Source of the DNA: Minisyncoccota bacterium
GTDB taxonomy: Bacteria > Patescibacteriota > Minisyncoccia > Minisyncoccales > RBG-13-42-11
Direction: 5' to 3'
Length of the DNA stretch: 24,496 nucleotides
NCBI GenBank assembly: GCA_028687495.1
Contig: JAQUAA010000006.1
Location: 1 to 24,496 of the forward strand
Position 1 is the stretch's first letter; each line of letters opens with the position of its first letter. The translations under genes were made by a program, and so were the position numbers. The notes beneath the pieces are model-generated. The model did no database searches, was not told the origin of the DNA, and saw nothing but the letters and a program-made list of their open reading frames with translations. Below, piece after piece: positions 15,186 through 20,775 of the stretch.

Positions 15186-16227
15186 ATTACTTTCTTTAAT
15201 TTCTCAGGATATTGCTATTGATCTGGGTACGGCCAATTCCCGCGTTTACGTCAGAGAGAGGGGAATCATCATTACCGAGCCCTCGGTTGTCGCCGTGAAC
15301 CAGAAAACCGGTCAAATTCTGGCCATTGGCGAAGAAGCAAAGAAAATGGTGGGCAGAACTCCCGGTTACATTGTCGCGACGAGACCCCTGGTTTCCGGGG
15401 TGGTTTCCGATTTCGAGGTGACCGAGCAGATGCTCAGATATTTCATTGAAAAAGCCCACCGGAGGAAATTCTTTTTGAATCCCAGACCCCGGGTGATCAT
15501 CGGCATACCCTGCGGCGTGACCGAAGTCGAGAAAAAGGCGGTGGGCGATGCCGGCAGAAATGCCGGTGCCAGAGAAGTTTTCATAATTGAAGAACCCATG
15601 GCCGCGGCCCTGGGCGCCCGTTTGCCTGTGCAGGAAGCAGGCGGAAATTTCATCGTTGACATCGGCGGCGGTACGACGGACATCGCCGTAATTTCCCTGG
15701 GAGGAATAGTCATATCCAAAACCTTGAGGGTGGCCGGAGACAAGCTTAATCACGACATCATTCAATTTGCCCAGGATGAATACAAATTATTGATCGGCGA
15801 GAGAACGGCTGAAATGCTGAAAATCGGCATCGGTTCAGCCTATCCTTTGAAAGAGAAAAAACAACTGCCCATGAGGGGAAGGAATCTGGTAACCGGTCTG
15901 CCGGAGGAAATCATGGTTTCCGACGAGGATATCAGAAGGGCGCTGGAAAAATCAATAAAACAAATTATCACCGAAATCAAAACGGCTGTTGAAGAAACAC
16001 CTCCCGAATTGCTGGCTGATATCATGGCTACGGGCATTCAAATGGCCGGCGGCGGTTCGCTTTTAAAAGGACTGAATACTTTGATCCAAAAGGAAACCAA
16101 AATTCCGACAAAAATAATCGAGGATCCGATGACGGCCGTTGTCAGGGGAGCGGGCATGGTTTTGGAAAATCTGGATCAGCTGCACGAGGTTTTGGTTGAG
16201 ACCGAGGAACTGGAACCCCCGAAGTAA
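15175..16227 (+). CDS. mreB: Rod-shape determining protein MreB, paralogue 2 (with N-terminal helix)
   Basis: 350 residues. It begins MWNKLLSLISQ, a short amphipathic stretch of the kind that anchors MreB to the membrane, then IAIDLGTANSRVYV (13-26). The catalytic region is IEEPMAAALGA (138-148), phosphate 2 is VDIGGGTTDIAVISLGG (161-177), and MAGGGSLLKG closes the nucleotide site. This is the more canonical of the two MreBs. The start ATG lies inside the end of proS, so translation is probably coupled. The two proteins share the same plan but differ at many positions, so the duplication is not recent as a whole. The two may co-polymerise or act separately. Confidence 0.94.
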   Translation: MWNKLLSLISQDIAIDLGTANSRVYVRERGIIITEPSVVAVNQKTGQILAIGEEAKKMVGRTPGYIVATRPLVSGVVSDFEVTEQMLRYFIEKAHRRKFFLNPRPRVIIGIPCGVTEVEKKAVGDAGRNAGAREVFIIEEPMAAALGARLPVQEAGGNFIVDIGGGTTDIAVISLGGIVISKTLRVAGDKLNHDIIQFAQDEYKLLIGERTAEMLKIGIGSAYPLKEKKQLPMRGRNLVTGLPEEIMVSDEDIRRALEKSIKQIITEIKTAVEETPPELLADIMATGIQMAGGGSLLKGLNTLIQKETKIPTKIIEDPMTAVVRGAGMVLENLDQLHEVLVETEELEPPK

Positions 16228-16239
16228 AAAATAAAAATT

Positions 16240-16536
16240 ATGATAAGCGAGGAAGAGGTAAAACACATAGCCAAACTGGCCAGACTGGGCTTAACCGATA
16301 AAGAAGTGGGGAAATTTCAGAAAGAACTTTCCTCAATTTTGGATTATTTCGAAAAACTGAAAAAAATAGACGTTTCCGACGTCGAACCTTCAAGCCGCTC
16401 TTTCGCGGCTGAAAATGTCTTGAGGAGGGACGAAATTAAAGAAGAACAAAGCAAGAGAAACAGGAAACTTTTGGAACTGGCGCCGGAAACAAAAGACGGC
16501 TATCTGAAAGTCAAGCCAATAATCAAGTTTTCGTAA
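16240..16536 (+). CDS. gatC: Aspartyl/glutamyl-tRNA amidotransferase subunit C
   Basis: 98 residues, the usual GatC size. It has the family pattern ISEEEVKHIAKLARLGLTD, then FQKELSSILDYFEKLKKIDV and DVEPSSRSF. GatC bridges GatA and GatB in the transamidosome that converts Glu-tRNAGln (and/or Asp-tRNAAsn) to the amidated form. It is followed by gatA after 14 nt; gatB is not in the window. Confidence 0.95.
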   Translation: MISEEEVKHIAKLARLGLTDKEVGKFQKELSSILDYFEKLKKIDVSDVEPSSRSFAAENVLRRDEIKEEQSKRNRKLLELAPETKDGYLKVKPIIKFS

Positions 16537-16550
16537 ACGGAAGCGCAGGT

Positions 16551-17975
16551 ATGGAAATAAAAGAACTTACAATCAAGCAGGCGCATGACGGCCTGAAGAA
16601 AAAGGAATTTTCCGCAGCGGAACTTTGCAAAAGTTATTTGGACAGGATCAGTAAAAAAAACAGGGAAATTTTTTCTTTTCTGGAAATTTCCGAAGATTTA
16701 GCGATGAACCAGGCGAAAGAAGTCGACGAGATGATTTCAAGTAAAAAGGAAATGCCTTTGCTGGCTGGAATCCCTTGCGGCATCAAAGACAATATGCTGG
16801 TTGAGGGGCTGAAATGCACTGCCGCCTCGAAAATCCTTAAAAATTATACGGCTCCCTATGACGCCACGGTGACGAAGAAATTGAAAGCGCAGAACGCTTT
16901 GATTCTGGGGAAGACGAATTTGGATGAATTTGCCATGGGAGCTTCTACGGAGCATTCTGCGTTTGGTCCTACGAAAAATCCCAATGATTTGAGCCGGGTG
17001 CCGGGAGGTTCTTCCGGCGGTTCAGCGGCGGCAGTTGCCGCTGATTTATCAATTTTCGCCCTGGGCTCTGATACCGGGGGATCGATCAGACAACCGTCTT
17101 CTTTCTGCGGAACCGTCGGTCTGAAACCCACTTATGGCGCAGTTTCCCCTTACGGCCTCATCGCCTTCGCTTCCTCGCTCGACCAGATAGGTCCGATAAC
17201 GAAAACGGTTGAAGACTGCAAAATGGTCTTTGACGCCATTAAGGGCAAAGACGAACTGGACTCGACCTCAGTCGAATTGTCAAAGATAGCGCAAGCCAAA
17301 TACGACCTGAGGAATGTGAGGATTGGCGTTCCCAAAGAATATTTTGTTAAAGGCATCGATCCCGAAGTGGAAAAAATAATCAAAAGCGCCATTAAAAAGT
17401 ACGAAGACAACGGAGTAAAGATTGAAGAAGTCAGTCTGCCTCATACGGAATACGCTCTGCCGTGTTATTATATAATTGCACCTTCGGAAGCCAGTGCCAA
17501 TTTGGCGAGATACGACGGGATAAAGTACGGCATGTCAAACGCCGGATCTCCGGCATCGAAACTGCTGGACGTTTATCTCAGTACGAGGGAGGAAGGATTC
17601 GGGCCGGAAGTGAGAAGAAGAATCATGCTGGGAACTTACGCTCTTTCTTCCGGTTATTACGACGCCTATTATCTGAAAGCCCAGAAGGTCAGAACCAGGG
17701 TGATTGATGATTTCAACAAGGTTTTCAAGAAGGTTGACGCGCTTTTTACGCCGGTTTCTCCCATTTTGCCTTTCAAAATCGGAGAGAAAATCGAGGATCC
17801 TCTTTCAATGTATCTGGTGGATATTTACACCGTTTCCGTCAATCTGGCTGGTCTCCCGGCTCTTTCAATGCCTTGCGGTAAGGCGGGGAAGCTGCCGGTG
17901 GGTTTGCAGATTATCGGAAAAAGGTTTGAAGAAGACAAAATTTTAGAAATCGGGAAATTGTATGAGCATTTTTGA
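16551..17975 (+). CDS. gatA: Aspartyl/glutamyl-tRNA amidotransferase subunit A
   Basis: 474 residues, an amidase-signature enzyme. The Ser-cis-Ser-Lys triad is intact: K79 (GIKDN), S154 (PGGSSGGS) and S178 (GSDTGGSIRQP), the same numbers as in well-studied GatA proteins. It hydrolyses glutamine to deliver ammonia to GatB. Finding gatCA implies that the cell lacks a direct GlnRS or AsnRS, or both. Its last 14 nt overlap the next gene. Confidence 0.97.
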   Translation: MEIKELTIKQAHDGLKKKEFSAAELCKSYLDRISKKNREIFSFLEISEDLAMNQAKEVDEMISSKKEMPLLAGIPCGIKDNMLVEGLKCTAASKILKNYTAPYDATVTKKLKAQNALILGKTNLDEFAMGASTEHSAFGPTKNPNDLSRVPGGSSGGSAAAVAADLSIFALGSDTGGSIRQPSSFCGTVGLKPTYGAVSPYGLIAFASSLDQIGPITKTVEDCKMVFDAIKGKDELDSTSVELSKIAQAKYDLRNVRIGVPKEYFVKGIDPEVEKIIKSAIKKYEDNGVKIEEVSLPHTEYALPCYYIIAPSEASANLARYDGIKYGMSNAGSPASKLLDVYLSTREEGFGPEVRRRIMLGTYALSSGYYDAYYLKAQKVRTRVIDDFNKVFKKVDALFTPVSPILPFKIGEKIEDPLSMYLVDIYTVSVNLAGLPALSMPCGKAGKLPVGLQIIGKRFEEDKILEIGKLYEHF

Positions 17976-18492
17976 GAACTTTCCCCAAAACATAATGTCC
18001 TTCATCATGGCACCTCAGTTTGAGGGCTGGCTTTTTATCGTTAGAATCAGTTTCATAGCTCTCTCCCTGTTTTTACTGGGCTTTACAATTTTCACCCTGA
18101 TCAAAAGCACTTGGTTGAAACGTTTGATACTGGATGACGCATCAGAATTCTTGACTTATCGGCCGGCTGGCATCAGGAAAATAGAGAGGGACTGGAGAAA
18201 AATCACGGCAAGATTGGATACCGGCCTGGAATCGGAATATAAATTGGCTTTGATTGAAGCCGATAACATGATGGATGAAACACTGAAGAGAATGGGTTAT
18301 GGCGGGGAAACCCTGGGAGAAAGGCTGGATAAATTGACAACCGCCACTCTTCCCAATATCGAAGCCGTTAAAGAGTCTCACAAAATCAGAGGCAACGTTA
18401 TTCACGATCCCGATTACAGATTGTCTTTGGATGCGGCAAAAAAAGTTCTGGCCGCTTACGAAAAAGCATTCAGAGACATCGACGCTTTCTGA
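17962..18492 (+). CDS. Single-pass membrane protein with HEPN-like C-terminal region
   Basis: 176 residues, family not recognised with certainty. One strong transmembrane helix lies at about 24-47, followed by a cytoplasmic all-alpha region. Near the end is KIRGNVIHDPDYRLSLDAAK: R143-GNVI-H148 has the Rx4H spacing of HEPN ribonucleases, and it sits just before a final helix, the place where HEPN motifs lie. The Asn that often follows the Arg is a Gly here. It is the last gene of the operon and overlaps gatA by 14 nt, so it is co-transcribed with translation genes. It could equally be a structural helical protein without nuclease activity. It ends in TGA just upstream of the tRNA promoter. Confidence 0.7.
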   Translation: MSIFENFPQNIMSFIMAPQFEGWLFIVRISFIALSLFLLGFTIFTLIKSTWLKRLILDDASEFLTYRPAGIRKIERDWRKITARLDTGLESEYKLALIEADNMMDETLKRMGYGGETLGERLDKLTTATLPNIEAVKESHKIRGNVIHDPDYRLSLDAAKKVLAAYEKAFRDIDAF

Positions 18493-18521
18493 TTGACTTT
18501 AATGAAAAATTTCTTTAAAAT
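18493..18521 (+). promoter_or_regulatory. Promoter of the tRNA cluster
   Basis: TTGACT (18493-18498), 17-nt spacer, TAAAAT (18516-18521). It is immediately after the preceding stop codon and puts the start near 18528, 10 nt ahead of the first tRNA. It is one of the two best matches in the window. Confidence 0.8.
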
Positions 18522-18537
18522 ACCTCTTGTAATGCAT

Positions 18538-18608
18538 AGCGGGGTAGAGGAGTAGTACCTTGCGAGGCCCATAACCTCGAGACGCCGGTGCAATTCCGGC
18601 CCCCGCAA
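18538..18608 (+). tRNA. Initiator tRNA-fMet (CAT) with unusual conserved positions
   Basis: 71 nt. It folds into a full cloverleaf: acceptor AGCGGGG/CCCCGCA with an A1-A72 mismatch, D stem GAGG/CCTT, anticodon stem CGAGG/CCTCG, T stem GCCGG/CCGGC, discriminator A73. The unpaired 1-72 position, A11-U24 in the D stem, and G30-C40 and G31-C39 below the loop mark it as the bacterial initiator (29-41 is A-U rather than G-C). The anticodon loop is CCCATAA, so position 33 is C instead of the near-universal U. The D loop AGTAGTA has A at position 18, and the T loop TGCAATT has G at 55 instead of U/pseudouridine. G19-C56 and U54-A58 are kept. No CCA is encoded. Confidence 0.9.
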
Positions 18609-18620
18609 CATTGATTAAGT

Positions 18621-18640
18621 GGCGCGCATTTTGGCGCGCC
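18621..18640 (+). other. GC hairpin running into the 5' end of tRNA-Met
   Basis: GGCGCGC (18621-18627), loop ATTTTG, GCGCGCC (18634-18640): a 7-bp GC stem whose last three bases are the first three of the tRNA at 18638. It could compete with acceptor-stem folding or guide 5' processing. A terminator role is unlikely because no U-tract follows. Confidence 0.6.
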
Positions 18641-18709
18641 GGCATAGCTCAGTGGTAGAGCAGCGTCTTCATAAGGCGAGGGTCGTAGGTTCGAATCCTA
18701 CTGTCGGCA
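18638..18709 (+). tRNA. Elongator tRNA-Met (CAT)
   Basis: 72 nt. Acceptor GCCGGCA/TGTCGGC, D arm GCTC-AGTGGTA-GAGC, anticodon loop TTCATAA, T arm GTAGG-TTCGAAT-CCTAC, A73. G1-C72 pairs, so this is not the initiator. U33, G18-G19 and the TTC of the T loop are normal. Position 27-43 is a G-A mismatch. A CAT anticodon can also be tRNA-Ile2 (lysidine-modified); the TTCAT loop is more usual for elongator Met, but the sequence alone does not settle it. No CCA is encoded. Confidence 0.88.
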
Positions 18710-18723
18710 CACAAAGATTTTCT

Positions 18724-18799
18724 GCGGGTGTAGCTTAGCCCGGTTCAAAGCGCCTCCCTGTCACGGAGGAGATCGTGGGTTCAAATCCCATCGCCCGCG
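18724..18799 (+). tRNA. tRNA-Asp (GTC)
   Basis: 76 nt. Acceptor GCGGGTG/CGCCCGC, D arm GCTT...AAGC with GG in the loop, anticodon stem CCTCC/GGAGG around CTGTCAC (anticodon GTC), T arm GTGGG-TTCAAAT-CCCAT. Discriminator G73 is the Asp identity base. No CCA is encoded. It is 14 nt after tRNA-Met and in the same transcript. Confidence 0.95.
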
Positions 18800-18812
18800 C
18801 AGGAAAAAAAGG

Positions 18813-18831
18813 AGGGCCGAGAAGCCCTTTT
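18813..18831 (+). terminator. Probable terminator or attenuator after the tRNA cluster
   Basis: AGGGC (18813-18817), loop CGAGAA, GCCCT (18824-18828) continuing into a short U-run, with an A-tract upstream that can extend the stem by A-U and G-U pairs. It lies between tRNA-Asp and the PRTase gene. It is modest in strength, so some read-through into the gene is likely because no other promoter is obvious. Confidence 0.5.
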
Positions 18832-18847
18832 AAAATCGGATTAAAGG

Positions 18848-18854
18848 AAGGAGG
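18848..18854 (+). promoter_or_regulatory. Strong Shine-Dalgarno of the PRTase gene
   Basis: AAGGAGG, 6 nt before the ATG at 18861. It fixes the start and contrasts with the SD-less operon genes. Confidence 0.85.
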
Positions 18855-18860
18855 AAAGAA

Positions 18861-19601
18861 ATGATAAAAATTCTGGGGATGGCTAGAGAAGATATAATCA
18901 ATAATCTCAATCCCTATCGCATAACACGCATTCTGTCTTCGGAAGAAATCATGTATCTTGCTGAAACTCTGGGAGCTTTCTGGCAGTACGATTATTACGC
19001 GGCTTACTACGAAAAAAAATGGGGATACCACGCTGAATTGAAATCCGGCAAACACAGTGACGCTTTCTTTGATTCCAAACTCATACTGCGATATCCCAAC
19101 ATCAAAAAGCTGATAGCTTACCAGATGATAATGAGGATCAAGCGTCTAAAATGGGGAGTTCCCAATTTCATCGCTGGAGTTCCTGACGGAGCAACGGAAT
19201 TGGCCAGAGAGATGGCTGGGATAATGGGTACGGAATTCGCAGAGCTTATAAAAAAGGATGGCCGGATAATATTGGTAAGCAGTCTAGGCCATGCCAGTCT
19301 GCTTCTGGTCGAAGACGTCTGCAGCGCTGGTACGGGTTTCAGGGAAGCCGTGCTGAATATAAGGTCGAAAGAACCCAGCGTGAGATTGTTTCCGATTGAA
19401 CCAGTTATCTTGAATCGGGGAGGACAGAGGAAGATTTACGTGGAAGAGGAAAGGACGGATTTTAAAATCGTTGCCCTTGCCATTCGTCCAGTGAGAGAAT
19501 GGGATCTGGGACAATGTCCGTTGTGCGAGAAGGGCTCTAAGGCAATTAAGCCCAAGGAGACTGAAGAGAACTGGCGGCTGATTACCGCTTCCCAATGCTA
19601 G
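18861..19601 (+). CDS. Orotate-phosphoribosyltransferase-like protein
   Basis: 246 residues, type I PRTase fold. An OPRT-like substrate region AELKSGKHSDAFFDSKLIL (58-76) leads to the PRPP loop LLVEDVCSAGTG (148-159), where the acidic pair E151-D152 is intact. Near the C-terminus, RPVREWDLGQCPLCEKG (209-225, C219 and C222) resembles the W...CPLC tail seen in a subset of bacterial and archaeal OPRT-like proteins. OPRT joins orotate to PRPP to make OMP in pyrimidine synthesis. The N-terminal extension of about 50 residues is unusual, and no other pyr genes are nearby, so salvage of another base is possible. A strong Shine-Dalgarno stands in front, and it probably depends on read-through from the tRNA promoter. 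Confidence 0.7.
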   Translation: MIKILGMAREDIINNLNPYRITRILSSEEIMYLAETLGAFWQYDYYAAYYEKKWGYHAELKSGKHSDAFFDSKLILRYPNIKKLIAYQMIMRIKRLKWGVPNFIAGVPDGATELAREMAGIMGTEFAELIKKDGRIILVSSLGHASLLLVEDVCSAGTGFREAVLNIRSKEPSVRLFPIEPVILNRGGQRKIYVEEERTDFKIVALAIRPVREWDLGQCPLCEKGSKAIKPKETEENWRLITASQC

Positions 19602-19634
19602 AAAGGAGGATTTTAAGGCAAAAATAGGTTAATG

Positions 19635-19682
19635 ACAGCCCATCAGATTAGCTTGAAAATAGCTGAAATGGTGGGCTGTTTT
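19635..19682 (+). terminator. Intrinsic terminator after the PRTase gene
   Basis: ACAGCCCA (19635-19642) pairs with TGGGCTGT (19672-19679), with further inner pairing (AGCT/AGCT) in the long loop, followed by TTTT. It separates the tRNA-PRTase unit from pheST. Confidence 0.8.
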
Positions 19683-19708
19683 CCGTTGAGTTTTCCACAT
19701 ATTTTTAC

Positions 19709-19737
19709 TTGATTTTAGCTTTATTTTAAGGTAAAAT
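19709..19737 (+). promoter_or_regulatory. Promoter of the pheS-pheT-gyrB operon
   Basis: TTGATT (19709-19714), 17-nt spacer, TAAAAT (19732-19737). The start would be near 19744, leaving about 6 nt before the ATG at 19750. A GAAGG at 19742-19746 would be partly at the very 5' end of the RNA and too close to act as a normal Shine-Dalgarno. No T-box or Phe leader peptide is visible. Confidence 0.75.
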
Positions 19738-19749
19738 GAAAGAAGGTTT

Positions 19750-20772
19750 ATGGCAGAAATTAACCTCAAAACGCTTAAAATTAGGGTAGAAAAAGAGATT
19801 GAAAAAGTCAAAAGTTTAGAGGAACTAAACGAGATTTTCAATAAATACTTGGGCAAGAAAGGAGAGCTTACTTTGGTTTTGCATTCTCTGGAAAAACTTC
19901 CCAAGGCAAAAAGAATACAAATCGGCAGAAGCGCCAACGAACTCAAAATATTTCTCAGGGCCGAGTTTGAAAAAAAATCAAAAGAAATAAAAGAAGAAAT
20001 TCATAAAGCTCTGGAAGAGAAAGAATGGCTGGACATTACGGCTCCGGGTAAGAGACCAAGCGTCGGCCATTTGCATCCTTTGACTCTGGCGAAAAGAAAA
20101 ATTGAAGAAATTTTTCAATCAATGGGATTCTCCGTGGTCGAAGGCCCAAGCATGGAAAAGGAATGGTACAACTTTGACGCTCTGAACATTCCCAAAGATC
20201 ATCCGGCCAGAGATGCCTGGGACACTTTTTATCTTAAAAACGGTCTCATCTTAAGAACTCACACTACGCCGGTTGATGTCAGGTATATGGAGAAAAACAA
20301 TCCTCCCTTGAGAATAATCATCCCCGGAGCATGTTTTCGCCATGAGGCCACAGATGCTTCCCATGAAAGCGATTTTTATCAGGTGGACGGTTTGATGGTG
20401 GATAAGAAAATTTCAGTGGCCAATTTCAAAGCAATCGTCGGCGAATTTTTCAAAAGATTTTTCGAGAAAGACGTTAAATTCAGATTAAAACCAGATTTCT
20501 TTCCTTTTACCGAACCATCTTTTGACATCGGAATAAGTTGTTTGGTTTGCGGGGGGAAGGGGTGTTCCGCCTGCAAAAACTCGGGTTGGATGGAGGTGGC
20601 AGGCGCCGGTATGGTTCATCCCAATGTCTTCAAGAATTCCAAATTGATTCCCAGAGATTGGCAGGGTTGGGCATTCGGTTTCGGCTTGGAAAGATTGACC
20701 ATGTTGAAATACAAAATCAACGACATCAGATTGCTGCGCTCGGGAGATTTAAGATTCTTAAATCAATTCTAG
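19750..20772 (+). CDS. pheS: Phenylalanyl-tRNA synthetase alpha subunit, with four-Cys insert
   Basis: 340 residues. An N-terminal coiled coil (about 1-95) that binds tRNAPhe is followed by the class II core: GHLHPLTLAKRKIEEIFQ, motif 2 FRHEATDASHESDFYQVDG (from F196), and motif 3 FGFGLERLTMLKY near the end. Between them, C264-LV-C267-GGKG-C272-SA-C275 forms a CX2CX4CX2C knuckle just before the AGAGMVHPNV strand. E. coli PheS has no such cysteines here; zinc-knuckle forms occur in some other bacteria. It pairs with PheT as an alpha2-beta2 enzyme, and pheT starts 3 nt downstream. Confidence 0.96.
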   Translation: MAEINLKTLKIRVEKEIEKVKSLEELNEIFNKYLGKKGELTLVLHSLEKLPKAKRIQIGRSANELKIFLRAEFEKKSKEIKEEIHKALEEKEWLDITAPGKRPSVGHLHPLTLAKRKIEEIFQSMGFSVVEGPSMEKEWYNFDALNIPKDHPARDAWDTFYLKNGLILRTHTTPVDVRYMEKNNPPLRIIIPGACFRHEATDASHESDFYQVDGLMVDKKISVANFKAIVGEFFKRFFEKDVKFRLKPDFFPFTEPSFDIGISCLVCGGKGCSACKNSGWMEVAGAGMVHPNVFKNSKLIPRDWQGWAFGFGLERLTMLKYKINDIRLLRSGDLRFLNQF

Positions 20773-20775
20773 TCT

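Noticed and set aside
19632..19712. A 26-codon ORF after the PRTase gene
   Set aside because: Its span is mostly the terminator hairpin, the AGGAGG upstream is 22 nt away, and the peptide resembles nothing.
19683..19749. T-box or Phe attenuator upstream of pheS
   Set aside because: The promoter leaves only about 6 nt of leader, with no room for a T-box, leader peptide or antiterminator.
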